Source: Scatophagus argus (taxonomy: Eukaryota > Chordata > Actinopteri > Scatophagidae). From it: a DNA stretch of 64,000 nucleotides. The stretch covers positions 14,052,318-14,116,317 of the forward strand of contig NC_058506.1 of the NCBI RefSeq assembly GCF_020382885.2, given 5' to 3'. Below the pieces are notes generated by a model. That model saw nothing but the letters and a program-made list of their open reading frames with translations, was not told where the DNA came from and did not search any database. The translations under genes and the position numbers were made by a program. Positions 42,785-56,800 of the stretch are shown here, one piece after another. Position 1 is the first letter of the stretch; each line of letters starts with the position of its first letter.

Positions 42785-43755
42785 GTTAATGTTTATTATT
42801 TAAAAAAATCATTCATCCACTCCATAACAGAATCAAATGAAATCATAATTCTATACTTATACAATGAAATAGCAGTTATTACCTGAAATGAAAGTGATCT
42901 CACAGTCAGTCACTGATTTGGTGTCGGTTGATCATCTTTGTAAAATATAATTTTATAACAAACCCTAATGTCTTCATTTCAGTTTTAGTGAGTCTCTAAT
43001 CTGAGTTGTTAGTGTACAATGAAGACATAAGATGCTCAGATGGTTATGGTTTCCCAACAGTCACCTGGATATTCATCCATATAACGTGGATTAAATTATA
43101 ATGGAATGCTAGTACACATCCAAAACAATCATGAAAATGATTCTCTGTATACAGCCACAGACCGTATACTGTACTATGTTTACATGTTCTGCATATAGAC
43201 AGAGACATTCACGCTCTGAGAAGTTTTATGGCACAAGTGTGAAACCCAGTGGACACAAAGGGGATTGCAAGACTACAGCACAATCTTTCAAAATCTAAGA
43301 AATCTGGACTCTTATAACACTGTTGCTTTATTTCTTTTTGTCAGTAGAAGTAGATCTAAACACAATGTCCCTTTCCATTCATATAGCAGTATAATTAGTA
43401 TACACTTTATTTAATATGTAGGGTTCCTGCATTTGTCTGACAAAAGAGTCATACATATTTGCCTTCAAAGTTATAGCCTGCAGAGTTCATTTATGGATCC
43501 CTACATCACGTCTGCAGGTAGCCCTGCATTAGATAAAGCCTGCTTCAACGTCCGGTCTTCAACGTCCAACAGCAGAGCAAAGTCCTGTTCCACAAGGAGA
43601 GGGCTGGACCTGTTTGTTACTTGCATTGTTGTCCAGAATAGGACAACACTAACAATAAAACCAGCAATTTGCTCAGCTTTTATTTGCCATTGCAGTTCAG
43701 AAGTCTGACTGAAAACACAAATATTCTATGTGCGTGTCCACACTGTTTCTAAGTT
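42785..43755 (-). other. cluh 3' UTR
   Basis: AT-rich sequence after the CLUH stop. A minus-strand AATAAA near 42792-42797 is the likely 3' end, placing it only about 100 bases from the GC-rich pafah1b1 promoter. Confidence 0.5.
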
Positions 43756-46700
43756 TCAGGTCTTTTTTTCCAGCTTGTCCACTTGAACCTTTCCTTGCAA
43801 CTCTGTCCTTACTTCTGCAATTTCCTTTGCACTAAAGGGAAAAAAAACATACATGTGAGGGAATCATAATCACAGAACAATCATCAGAAGAGATGAGAGT
43901 AGCAACCACTACTTTAGTTTATGTAATTTATTAGTTTAACATTACTTTAGTTATTTTTTATTTCTTGAAGTGGGACTGTTTCAGTGTTCACCTGAGGGGA
44001 ATGAGAATGATGCCATATATCAGGTTGAGCTGCTGAAGGATTGTGGGAAGGCTTGGTGTGGAAAACTAGAGAGAAACACAGGTGAGATAAAGTATCACAC
44101 AATCAGAAATGCTTGCATGTATATATATTCAGGTATTTACAAAGGTGAACAAACCTTTGGAGGTGGAATGCAGGCACTGGGTGTGTTACTGTAGATTTGG
44201 TTGATGGCTTTCTGAAGGATCACGGCCTGCTGGGTGAGACTCCTCAGGTACTCTGAGCTTTCTTTCGTACTGTCGTGGTCCTCACCAACCTTCATGTGTG
44301 AAATGTGAAAAGTCTCTTGTTTGAAATGAGAGCATATAGCATAAACATAATACCATCAAACAAGGTACTCTAACATTTAAAAACACACCTGGTTCTTATA
44401 TATTGAATAAGCCTCTTTCTCATGTTGCAGGGCGGATCGAAACTCTCCTTTGCTCTCATACACAGTGGCGAGCAGATGATGACTGCGCAGGAGACAGAGA
44501 TGGAGATGCACAGAGGTAGAGAAAAAAGCATTTCCATCATTTTCTCGTTACTTCAATGCAGTCTGTGTTTTTTGTCTTGCTTCTGAGAAAAGTGAGGAAC
44601 ATGACAACAAAGTGTCTTACCAGTGTGCAAGTTTCAGGGATGTGGCACCGTGGTATTTTGAGGTTGAATTTAAAGCATTCTGTAGGTACTTCAGGGAAAG
44701 CTCATACTCCATCAGTCCATGAAGCACTAGACCCAGCATACTCTGAGACAGCAGAGCATAACAAGATGCAGTTATACCTTCTAAAAGTGAAAGTGACTTT
44801 ATGTAGAAGCCTTCCCTGAATGTTCACAGGTGAGGACAGGTGATAAAGTATCTTGTGGTTGAGTACAGTGTTTTATTGTGATGCGGCAAGCTATCAAGTT
44901 GCCTGTTTGCATTACCCAGTTCCTTATCTACCTGGACTTTGTGTATGTACGTTTTATTCACATATGGTCCTCATCGAACATTGAACACAGAAAGGCATAA
45001 CGTCTCACTTACATCTAGCAGTGCAACTTGTGGATGGTCTTCTCCAGTCACAAGCAGGGTCAGGTACCGAGCACGATACAGCAGCTGCAGTGAGGTCAAA
45101 AGCTGGCCTCCAGCAAAGCAGTACAGAGCCAGGTGAGTCTGAATCACAGACAGGAAATTACTTCCATGTGAAGACATATAATATGAATACATTTAACTTA
45201 TGGTCCAACAATCTGTCTGTGAATTGATGAGAACTTACATAGTCTTGTATGGTCTGTGGGTGGTCTATACCCTGCACTCGCTCACTGCTCATAACAGCCT
45301 TCTCCTGGTGACTGAGGGCCTATGTGACACGGGGAAGTGAGGGAAACTCACTTTATGGAAACTCACAAATGTTTATATTTCTGTCTGTGATGATTCAGAA
45401 GTCTGGAACCTGGACAGGTAAATGGTAACGGTATAAATGAATCTGCGTACATCTGCATAGTCCCCCAAGATGTAGCTGAGCCGTCCAAGGAGACGCAGGC
45501 ACATGCACACATCCTCATGTAGGACCCCACATACACTGCTGAACAGAACGAGGGCCTGGCTGATCATTTCGTAGCCATCTTTGAGATGTCCTGGAAGCAA
45601 ATACAAAACACTGCTGATGAGTCTCAAATGTAGAAAAAATAATTAATTAACATGTGCTCTTCACATCCAGATGGTGACTCTAATCCACTAAATGATATCA
45701 CCTATCAAATCTCAGCAAATCAGTGCTGAATACATGACCGAGTACATACGTGACTTTAACTATTTGTGTATATGCCCTGAGTGACTGAGTTCATTTAATC
45801 TTGTGGTGCCCTCAAGTGGAGTTGTGTTTACTGTGTGCACAAGAAGAGTCCATTTGAAAACACCCAACCTAACATGTTAAAGTCATCCTTATATTTTCAA
45901 GGGTATCATAATAATAAACCCGCATTTCCATAAGCACCTTGAAAGGTTGGTGATAGGATAGGATAGGATAGGAAGGATGATAGATAGATAGATAGATAGA
46001 TTTTTTAAACTTGACATTGACTCCCAGTTGTTTAAAAGTAGCGCTCTACAGCCTTCAACCACTTTGAATTTGAATAGTGAGCTTTACTTTATACATCAAA
46101 AATACCCCCTCATAAGTTCAATTTAAAGGCACCAATAATACCAGATGTGTGACCATTTTAATTCTGCAACATTTTTGCCATGTAATATGTAATGAATGAT
46201 GTGATACTGTGTATGTAGTAAGGATATAAGGAAACATTTTTCTAACACATCCCATACTGTGTCTGTGTAGCTGGTAAATGTAATGTCTTGTTCCTCCAGG
46301 TCACAGTCAGTCACTTTAAGCACCTAAGTGGGGCGACCATGCTACCCTAAATGCAAACATATTGACTGTGTTACATGCAGCTGTAATTGTTTCGTATTTG
46401 TGTCTGTGTTGCTCACCCTGCTGCACTGCCACCTGTGCTTGCTGCACAAGCCGCGTGGCATCAGTTCCTGTAAGTTTCAGATGTTTGACCACAGGGAACA
46501 TATTGATAACATCTTCCTCGCCAAAAACCGGCCTGTGTCGAGACTCAAATGCATACTCCCTCAGCTGCATCTGAATACAGAGAAAAGGAAGCTGCACTGG
46601 ATTATTTGCACTTTGGCAGTTCCAAGTCAGTGCTGGAGATAATTTCAGTTTTTAGCAACCAAAAATCCTGTAGCATATTGTTAAGTCTCAAGTTATGTAA

Positions 46701-49700
46701 TCAGAAATCTGTATTGTTAAGCATCAAACATGAGCATACATTTCTTTTTTTCTGTGAGCTTGTAACATCTTTCTTGAATAAAGCAGAATCTATTTATATG
46801 AGCTCATGGGTAAACGAGATACATGGTGGATGACTGACCTGGATGCCCATCTTGATGGCAATCTCTCTCAGGAGGGAGCTCTTCTGAAGACCGTGCCTCT
46901 CTATTACTTCATCTATGCTTTCACTGAACAGAGAGGAAGACAGTTTAAAATCCTGTTGCACATATAGAGCCACAGACACGCACACACAGACACACACACC
47001 TGTCTATTTTGTAGTGGTAATAATCTCCAGCCTCAGTCCTGATCCTGTCCCACAGCTCCCCAGGGGTCAGTCTAGCCCACACACTGTCCGTCAACAAGGC
47101 AACACGACTCCCGTGGCTCCGGCGACGTCGGCTCCTGCGACGAGAGAGTAGCTCATCTGAGCAGGAGTCTGGGAAACAGGAGGAGGAACTCAGGAGGCAG
47201 TTTAGGAAGTGACTGACAGCAGCGGAGAACGCTGCAGGTTCCACATCCTGGGGACAAAATAGGATTAACGTTCATATTAGAAAAGTCACGCTGAACTGCA
47301 AAATTTATTCTCAAATTCTACTCGTCAACATTATTTGAACACCTCACCTGTAGATAGGCCCTGAAGACGTGTTTCGCACTTCTGATGATGACTTCACTGA
47401 TAGAAATTCTCTGTGAGGGAACATTTGATCAGTTATTTGATCGGGAGGAAATGTTCTCAATGTACAAGTTAACCGGAGAGGTAGAAATGGGCAGCTATGA
47501 TGACTTTATATACATGCAGTACGGTGAATATTAGATAGAGTACATACCAGTATGTGGCTGAGTCTCTGTCTGTCCTCCACACTGTCCAGCTCCCTCAGCA
47601 GGTGGCCCAGGTATCGTACGTTCACACCCCGCTGGTGTAGCGCTGAGGTCAGGGTCGCTCCATCCACTGGCACTGCAGCATGGTCGAGACAGTCCCTCAG
47701 CTACCAAACACACACACACACACACACAAGGGAGCAGCAGTATAATTATAGATCATCTTTAATTTCATGCACATGATAGACCCGAAGATTATTGCTCCAC
47801 ACACGACTCACCACTGCTGGAATCTGATTGGACAGTAGAAAAGCAGCAGCGTCCCATAACAGCTGCCTCTGCTTCTGAACCTCAGCTGCACACTCAGAGG
47901 AGAAACGAACACCTACAGCAAAGACTCACTGTTTAGTTGCTGTCTGATTTTTTTAAAAAAATGTCATATAAGCATGCGTGTGTGTGTGTGTGTACACACA
48001 AGTGTGTTCAATACCTGGAGAGCAAACATCAGGATTGAAGGAGATGTCAAAGGAAGAGTCGCTGACTGATCCGACAGCCTTACAAGCATTCATAATCACA
48101 CTTCTTCTTTGAAAATCTACAAAAGTAAAAGAACAACTACTAATGATGGAGATGAGTTTGTTTTCCAAGTTCAGGAATTACCTGGTGATAATCATCGTAA
48201 TATGCATGCATAACTGATTACTGTTTGTACCTTCCTTCTCACTGCATGTTTCTCTGTACAGTCATCTCATTTCTCCTTGTTTATCAGTAGGTTTGTCAAT
48301 TCACTTCACCTGGCTGATGTTACTCACCAGTGTCAGCACCAGTCGTTACTGCCTCTCCGGTTCTCGGCTCACAGACCGGCCCTTCACTTGGCTCTGTGGA
48401 TTTATCCTGGTCTTCCAGTTGGACGAGTCCCTGGGACACCATCTTAACGTACAGCTCATACCTGCAACAGGAGACACAAGAGGAATAAGATACGTCACAA
48501 GCTCAGTTCATCCTTCTGATTTAATAGTTAACGGGTGGCTTTCTTTGTGTCCAAAGCTGTTCCATATCTCCTCTTCCCCACCTGTGCTGGACGAAGGCCT
48601 CTATCAGCTCTGGTCTAAGGCTGGCCAGGCTGTGACGATGTTGCCGTGGGTAACCAAAGCTCTTACACTCCTTTGGCACCTCATTACTCTCTTCTGTCTC
48701 TGAAAACTGGAAGTTAAGGTCAGGGGGGAACGTCCGTAGAAGGTCCAAGATGTAAGGTCTTCCATCATTACCCAGGATGCCTTTGGTCTCGATGCCAGAG
48801 CAAAGCTCCACCGGCCTGTTGTTGTGGTCCAGCACCTGGTGACGCTGGATTCTCAGCGGTTTACTGGTTTTATCTAGAAGCTCCAGAAATCTGGTGCAGT
48901 GCAGAGAAAATTAAATGTTGCCTCAATATTTGAATTTGAACTCAATAAAATTCAATATACCTAAAATATTACATTTTATTGTTTTTTTGTGTGTTACCTG
49001 GGGTGTGTAAAAACTGTTTTTCCATAGTCATTAGAGCCATAGACTACACTCTGCTCCTGATTTTTCTCCAGTATGCCTGGAACAATTGTCTGAACAATGA
49101 CACGAATGCCACGATAGTCCACCAGAGCCATACCAAGTGTGTGAAGCCCCTCGGTATCAACAGATGTATAGGCCTGCAGCAGAGCAACACAAATATTCTT
49201 GTTTTGATGGCAATAACATGAAAGGATTAGATTACAGATCTTTGAAAGTGAAAATGATAATGTGAACCAAATATACATTTAAATGCAGGTGTTCCTGTCA
49301 GGATCTCTACCTGTGTTCCCTTCAGGTCACATACTGCAGCAGCATGAGCAGCAGCGTTGCCCCCTAGTGGGCGGTAGTGCTCGGATATGTCAAAGCCCAT
49401 GCTGAAGAAGAGGTTGTTCCAGATGAACATCTGCATATGAGGCACCTCCCCGGGGTTTAACGGCACAACGTTACCGTCGACAACGGCTACAGCACCTCGT
49501 GTTGCAGCTTCAACAAAGTCACTGTTGGTCTGGATGGAGGGGTAACGATCTTAGTTAACACAGCACCTCAACACATTTTAATCCAAGAGCGGGAAGAGGA
49601 AATTACTTCTGTGATCACACCTTGAAAATGCTCCTCTCTCTGTGTAGGCGCTCCTGAAGGGAGTTCCTGGCGAATTCCCTGCAGCCCTGCAGCTCCTCAT

Positions 49701-52700
49701 TCCAATCCCGACTCTGTGGTCATAAATATCAGCATCATCATTATTGTCAACACTTTCAGCTTGCACCATGACACTTTTGTTTTTGTTTGCATGTACATAC
49801 AAGCATGTGTCATAACTTCTATACTTTAGTGCAACATTATATTTCTCTGCATTTCCAAATTTCAGGTCTGCAACCTGCCCAGCTGTGTGTTCGTCCTGGC
49901 CCATGCGGCTGGTGTGTGTCTCCTCCGCTCTGACACAGTCCAGGGTGTGGTCTCCCTGATGGGCGATCCAAGTAAACACCTGAAAAGGTGTTGCAATCCG
50001 CTCATAAGGGTGTTGCTGGACTCTGGTTTAAAGCAAGTGACAAAAAACAAAAACAAAAAGAACAACATTTTTCTATGAGTGAAGTCAGTAGTCAGTATTT
50101 CTGTTTTATACAGATTAAAGTATTTAGTGTTATTTTCTAGAAGCACAAAGCCTCATATTGTATTCAAATACTGGACTGACGTGAACAGTGTTACATGTTC
50201 TTATATTAGCATGGATTTTCCAACTTAATTACAGTTTGTTCACCTCTTCCTCTGCAGGGCACTGAAGGTTTTCCTGAAAGCAGGGCTGACTTGACTCAGC
50301 AGCTCAACTAGAGAGTGGCAAAGGATTTTTGGAACTGCAGGTTTGGGGTTGAAGTTGAAGGCCGTTGACCTGGAGCAGTTGGAGCATGAACAGTTACATG
50401 AAGAGAGACTGCCAAAGTCACTATAATCCTGTGGGGGACATGAATGGTGGCACCAGATTTCACGGCTATTCATCTAGTAATGTCAATATCGGATACATCG
50501 TCTACTTTTATGTGCTTTTGGAGCCTGAGGAGAAGTAAGTTTATCATTTGAAGTCAACAAACACCTCAACCAGAAAGCAAGAACATCTGCACAAAATGTT
50601 GTGCCACTCGATTACAAAGAAAAAGAAAGAAAACAAGAGATATATCATGAGATAAGTAAAGTCTTGGCATGTCATTGGTGCCAATGGAAAGGCCAGAGGC
50701 TTCCACGGTGTCATTAGTATTCATCCTCTGCCGATCATTAATGGTTGTACAATCCATCCAATCATTGTTGAGATATTTCATTTTGGACAAAAGTAGAGGG
50801 ACGACCAACTCATTGAAATTGCTGCTAGCATTACTAATAGCAGTTTTCACATCTTAGCAAATGTGTAAATGGCTGATAAATTTCACACTCACTGGTTGAG
50901 GTAGAAACCACGCGTAGAGGATGTAATGTTGAGTTCTTTGTCTTCCATAGTCAGGACATTGAGGTACATTAAGTCCCCATGCATCTTCCTGTTTCCCGGA
51001 GGGGGGTTCCAGCTGCTCATGGTCAGGACCCGCAGACACTGTAATGGCTGCAGTGATACTTTTCATAAGTAATTCCACTGTTACTTCACTATAACTGAAT
51101 AACTACCAACTACCAATAACCACTCCACTACATTCTAACCAGTATCTGCATACAAGCGCTGATTTCTCACCTTCCTGTCCTCTCTGTTGGGTTGCAGTGG
51201 AGCAAGTGGTCGGTCCTTACATCCAGGAAGGACGTATTCTGGAGGTCTGAAGTCAACAGACTCCTTTTCAGAAGCTCGCCTGCTCCCCACACATTCGCTA
51301 TCTGAAAGGATGAAGATGGAGGATTACTGACGAAACTGCCCAGACAAAACCCGATGTGAGGAGGTTCTGAAGGAACAACATTACCTTTGTCCCCTCTGGT
51401 GTAAAATGTGAGGTAAGAGAGTGAGCTGCAGTTCACTCCGTTGTATGCATCCGCAGGGTCAAGGCTTCTGAGAAGATCACGTACATGTTTGAGGTGAAGA
51501 CGAGCATCGCGCACCGAGTAAGACTCTGCAGCAAGACCAGAGAAGATGCTTATGTAGAATATTATTCAGTCTTACACAAGTGCACACAATGAATGGAAAC
51601 TTGTTGCTATGTTGCTTTTCACAGAAGAGTATAAAAAACTAGTACCTTGGAAAATGAACAATACTCGGTATTTAAGTATTTAGTTTGTCACAAGGTGCAG
51701 CTTCTACTGATGAATCAGGTACACATATTTTTGACTGGTAGCGATGTGGGTTCTGTGGAGTCACGAATTCTGTCTTAAACCTTTTTGCATGAAGTGACAT
51801 TTTCAACATGTCTGCACAGCCTGATGGTCTGTGCGGTTTCGAGACATAAAGAGCGAGCATGTGTGAGTCCTGTACAGATTGGACAAGAGATCGACATGTT
51901 TCCCATGACAGCACATTACTGGTCCATATGAAGTATCATAAGATTGGACTGAAGTCAGCTTGTATTGTACTGTTATACTCAAAAGTGAACAAACTTAATC
52001 ATCACAGAGGGACAATTCATAAAGAAGAAAGAGAAGGATGAGGCAGTTACCCTCCACCACCTTGATCAACGCTCCGTCCTGCATGCCCTGGATGGAGCAC
52101 AGCTTTGTGAGACTGTCCAATGTGGTCCCTCCCAGCTGGAGGGAGAAGCATGTACGGTGACAGGTGATCTCATGCTCCATCAACACCTGGTGCAGTTCTG
52201 CCACCAACAGCTGGCCTGAAACCTGAGGGTGGGAGGCAGAGACTCTGGATTCAGAAAGACACATAGATACAGTGAAGTATCTAAGAAAATAATGACAGTC
52301 GGAAAGCCGAACCTGAAGCTCAAAACTTTCTGCTCCAGGAGGTTGAATTCTGACAGTAAAGCCCGTCTCTTGAAGATCAACTACGTCTCGGAGGCTAAGT
52401 TGTTCACTTCTGTCAACATTAGACTGCTGTGAGGGATCGTGCTCAGGGCTTTCTTCAGTTTGACGTGGAGGTGCTGCTGACAACAGAAGAGGCGAAATAA
52501 GGAGGTGAGAATGAAACCTGGCTATATGACATGGAAGATAAGTCTTCCAAGGATTGACACTAAAAGGACAGAGGAAAACAAGCTGTTATCATCTCACAAT
52601 GCAGGAAAATAATTTAATGTAAAACCGAAGAAAGAAACTATGAAAGGAAATTGAACATTTTCCATTTCCAATTGTAATTTAAGCAGTAGGCCTATAAGGC

Positions 52701-53832
52701 TCTCACCAGACTCTGACTTCTCCATATTTACGGTGTTTTTGATGTTGTATTTTGTCAGCTGAAGGTTCTTCTGTGAATCCACTGGAACTGTGTTTTCATC
52801 CATGTTATTTACATTGTGTTCAATCAGGTTCAGTAAGGTGCAGCCAGATTCAGTGTTTTGTTCTTTGTCCTTAATGTTCTCGAGCGTCGGTGGAGTGTTT
52901 TGCTCCGTCCAGGCGAAGTCTGTATTCAGTAGCAGCCTGAAGACATTCTCTTCATCAGTGTTCGACTCCTGCTTTAACTCTGTATTTTGTTCTTTTAGAG
53001 AGGTATGCTTTGATAAAATGCCAGTAAGTTCTTGATGGATGTGTTTCTCTTTCAGTTGTTCTTGTTTAGATTCTTTGTCTTTGCCCTCGAAGGCCAGTTT
53101 GTTTTTCTCTGTCTGTCTTTCCACCTTCTGTGGCCCCTCTACCACAGCAAAATCATCAGTGTCAGACCAAGTTTCAGAGTCTGTCTTCTTCTGTTGTTTC
53201 TCCAATGGTGCTTTAACGACAATTTCTGAGGATCTGTCCTGTGATGTTTGTGCATCTCTTGATGCTTCCAAGAGCACATCCACCTGTTTTAGTACTGTAT
53301 GCTCTTCCCAAACAACCATCTTGTTTGTAGTGCCAGTATTTGTTAGTGTATTTACTTCTCTCTCCAGAGCCTCATCATGACGCATGTGTATTTCTCTTTG
53401 TGGCTGTGACTCTGTCTGCGTCTGCACTCCCATACCAATCTGTGTCTCCACTTCAGTCTGTGTCTCAACTTCAGAAAAACCCCTGTTTCTCCCCTTGTCG
53501 AGCCTCTCTTGTCCTTCATCCCCCCTGACTCCCTCTTCCTCCTCAGAGACCAGCAGACACACCATCGGCTCCACCAAAGTCACGTCACCTCCCATGTTGC
53601 TGCTGAGGATGATGTCAGGAAACAGGAAGTGTTCAGGTTCGAGGGTTGGGTTTGTCACACCAGTGGACACGGTCAACACATCGTCCTCCAAGTTGTCTGG
53701 CAGACTCGGTGAGTCACATTCACTCTCTTCGCTGGAGAGGAGTGGTGATATTTCTGGCTCACCTTGGGCTGGTACATCCTTACACTTAAAGTAGTTTGAC
53801 AGTGTGTGACAGCATTGGACTATGTTTCCCAT
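43756..53832 (-). CDS. cluh: CLUH-family protein (clustered mitochondria homologue) with a large N-terminal extension
   Basis: 28 coding exons, minus strand: 53832-52707, 52476-52313, 52222-52051, 51525-51385, 51301-51171, 51047-50893, 50369-50244, 50022-49875, 49713-49621, 49529-49311, 49173-48998, 48890-48582, 48461-48328, 48116-48015, 47912-47812, 47700-47548, 47410-47348, 47247-47000, 46923-46839, 46570-46417, 45590-45451, 45319-45239, 45138-45013, 44742-44621, 44482-44389, 44289-44155, 44065-43992 and 43831-43756. Every junction keeps frame, giving 1615 residues (human CLUH about 1309). From exon 2 on it aligns throughout with CLUH: a ubiquitin-like CLU-N domain ([20 protein letters not shown]), the CLU domain ([33 protein letters not shown]), a middle helical part (NACKAVGS) and TPR repeats ([20 protein letters not shown]). 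CLUH binds mRNAs for mitochondrial proteins and sets mitochondrial distribution. Exon 1 adds about 375 residues absent from human CLUH, beginning MGNIVQCC, a predicted N-myristoylation/palmitoylation signal; an in-frame ATG 10 codons upstream (53862) is possible. Probably a fish-specific paralogue or isoform. Confidence 0.93.
45806..45819 (-). promoter_or_regulatory. CTCF-like core, one mismatch
   Basis: The minus strand reads CCACTTGAGGGCAC, differing from CCASYAGRKGGCRS at one position (T for A at position 6). It lies in a cluh intron (45591-46416). Confidence 0.35.
45952..46001. repeat. (GGATA)n and (GATA)n compound microsatellite
   Basis: Four to five GGATA units pass into GGAAGGATGATAGATAGATA-type GATA repeats within a cluh intron. 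Confidence 0.9.
49357..49370 (-). promoter_or_regulatory. CTCF-like core inside a cluh coding exon, one mismatch
   Basis: The minus strand reads CCACTAGGGGGCAA, matching CCASYAGRKGGCRS except at the last base. It encodes the segment HYRPLGGN of the CLU domain exon 49529-49311. Confidence 0.35.
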
Positions 53833-56800
53833 GATGCCTTTGTGCACAAAACAGCAATGCAACTGTGCAGGTGGCCTAAGGAAGAAAAGACCACAGTGTT
53901 AATACAGGCTCAGTTACAATCTTCTAAGAGAAACTTTGAGGTAAACTACGACTGATTACAAGTGATTTTTATTTTTGTAGCTTCAGCCAGCAATTCAGTT
54001 ACCGTAAATATAATAACCTGTCAAAGCTGGACCAGGATGTGGAAATGTGAGTATAGACTTTGTAAAAGTATTTGGTGAGTACAATATTATAAGAGCTGAT
54101 ATAAGACATAAAATTTGTAAAGAGAGATAAAACCCAAGATTATATAAACTGTAGTTTTCCTTTAACAGCAGCAAAAATAATCTTGTTTTACTGACCACTG
54201 GTTTCTCAGCTTCCTTCTGTTATGTAGAAGTGTACTCAAGGATATGGTTGGTGCATTGTGGCTTCACTGCGTCTCAACGATCGTAATTCATGGGAATATT
54301 CTCGGGTAAAACTCACTCAAAACTTTTTAAGAGCATATTTGAGTTAAGCTGCTATGTATAAACTGCAAAAGGCTTTGTCATTGTCACGTGTCTGTTTGCG
54401 TGGTATGTGTCAGTGCAAGCAGCTAAGAGCCTTAGACAACAGCTGATGACAGTGAGATTATGAATAGTTTCTACAGAGGTGTCACCTTACAGTGGAAAGG
54501 ACTGGAAGATCTCTATGACTAAATCTCATCAGATGAACTCTGGATTGATGAGTATGTGGGAAGCTTTGAGCACAAATGATGGGGAAAACTGAGGAGAATT
54601 TTACATATTACCTCTAAGTTACAGTTATGTGACTCTATAAAAGCAGCAGAATATCCTAAACACATTCTAGCTAATCAGAGCTACATGCAACACTCCTTAT
54701 TCGAGCTAATGAAAACACAAAAATGCAGCAAAAAACATGTTGAACATGTCTCAAACAACAGCAGAATATAACAGCATCAGTAACATATTCGTGTAACCAA
54801 TCTATGGGCCCTACCAGCGAGTGCAGAGAGATGGAGAGACTGCCAGTCTCTGTCTCTAGATTCCTCTGCTGTTCATGCTGCTGAAATCAGAGGGCTGAGT
54901 TCCCCAGGCTTTCCTCTAGTGCAGGAGGCTCTCCTGTCCTTGCTGCGACACCACGCCACACAAACCCTGTCAGTGCATGTGTTTGTCTGCCCTTCATGGG
55001 TGGAGAGGAGCTGTGAGAGAGCATGCAGGCCCTCTATTCACACACACACGCACACACACATGCACACGCACGTTCACACACTTAGTACCCATCCAAGTCC
55101 AGAAGAGGGCAATCTCTCCACCGTTCATGATGTAACTTCCTGTACTCACACCAGCCCGTGCACTCTCTATCAACCTTGAATGTGAGCACATGCAGGAGGA
55201 GTATAAATAGCAGGAGGAGGTCTGGCACCTCTGCACATTTTGCCGAGCCTACCCCCGCCTCCTCCACCCCTCCAGTTTTCTGTCTCCGTCCTCTTCACAC
55301 ACTTTGAGGCATGAGCTGGAACACAGCCCTCTGGTTGCCATGGCAGCGCTGCAGAGAGACATTAACATTCTGAGCAGGAGTCCATGACAACTGTGGGAAC
55401 ATTCTAGAATGGGACGATTGCTAGGAGACAAGTCGTCCCTACTATTAAATGCATGTAGTAATGACTCAGTGTCTCTTCATGATCGTCATTAACTTAATCA
55501 TGAAATGAATCTAGAATTGTTAATTTCTTAGGTTTTCACTGCAGCAACATATCTACTGTAACAGGTTATTCAATTTAGATCCCATTTCAATTAATTAGTT
55601 CACTGCATCATTTCAGTGTTCAGTTTTAGTTTAATGTTAAAGGAACAACAGAGGCCTCAGACCCCTGCCAAGGCCAATATATTTTGTTTGAGAAAAACGG
55701 GTTGTTATATTTATGGGATGCTACAATTGAAACTGCTGTCCCTGAGTGCTCCTTAACAACAACTTTCTCTATGACTTCCACCAAGTTTCTGGCCAGTAGT
55801 TTTTCCATAATCCTGCTGACAAACAGACAAACAAGCCAAGACCCTAAAACAAAACAGTTCTTACCTCAGTCCAAAAACACCAATGTGGTTTTGTCCTGGG
55901 AACCTTGGGCTGACCCTGCCACGACCCTTGCTCAGAACCTACCTATGTCATTTTCCCATTTGCAAATAACTCTCTACTCTATTTCAGACAGCAGATGGAC
56001 AGTCAGAGTGAGTCATCACAACCTTCCTGCCTGTCTCCTCAGAGTCCTTTGAACTCTTCACCCTCTCTCCCTTTGAATATTTAATTTGCTCAACCAAGCC
56101 TAGAAAACTTGGAGATTTGGTTTGTTTTTTTTTACTTCTTTGACACCTTCAGAAATGCAGGAGGATCTGAGCATATTTTAGTCCTGGTCAAGGCTGGGTT
56201 GTACTGCCACCCAGTGTAGGACTTACGAGCTTTTAAGTGGCATGCTGTAGTATCTTTGAGCTGCTGAAAACATTCCAGATCCTAAAGTGGGCCATGAACC
56301 ACTTTGATAAGTTTATGCTAGGTTATATTTATTAGTGGTGAATGTTTGGGCTTATTGGGCTTATACAGGGCTTATTTTGGCTAATTAAGAAATTATTTGG
56401 TCTACAAAACATAATTGCCTTGTGTGTTCAATATTCCAACCCCATAAATACTCAGTTTACAGTAAATCAAACGGAGGAGAAGCTGGAAACAAAATGCTTT
56501 TGCTTTTTTTGATTTTCTGTTGACTGACAATCTGATTAAATATCTAATTTTTTCAGCTCTTGTACAATTTCAGTAATAGTGAAACCTGTGAAAGAGCAAC
56601 ACTAATGTAAGTGCCACTTCTGAACAGCAGTAGGTCTCATAGCTGATATTTTAATATGTCACAGTAGGAAAAGCATGGGCGTAAGTGGTAAAATGAATGA
56701 TGGCTGGATTCCATTTAGCTCACAGTCCTGCTACTCTGGCTGCTTCATTTCAGCAGAGCTAACCTTAATGTTACTGATGATTTCCATACTTTGACTGTGA

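Noticed and set aside
52790-53794. Several long plus-strand open frames (81-136 codons)
   Set aside because: They are antisense shadows of the large cluh exon 1, whose minus-strand frame is continuous and spliced in phase.
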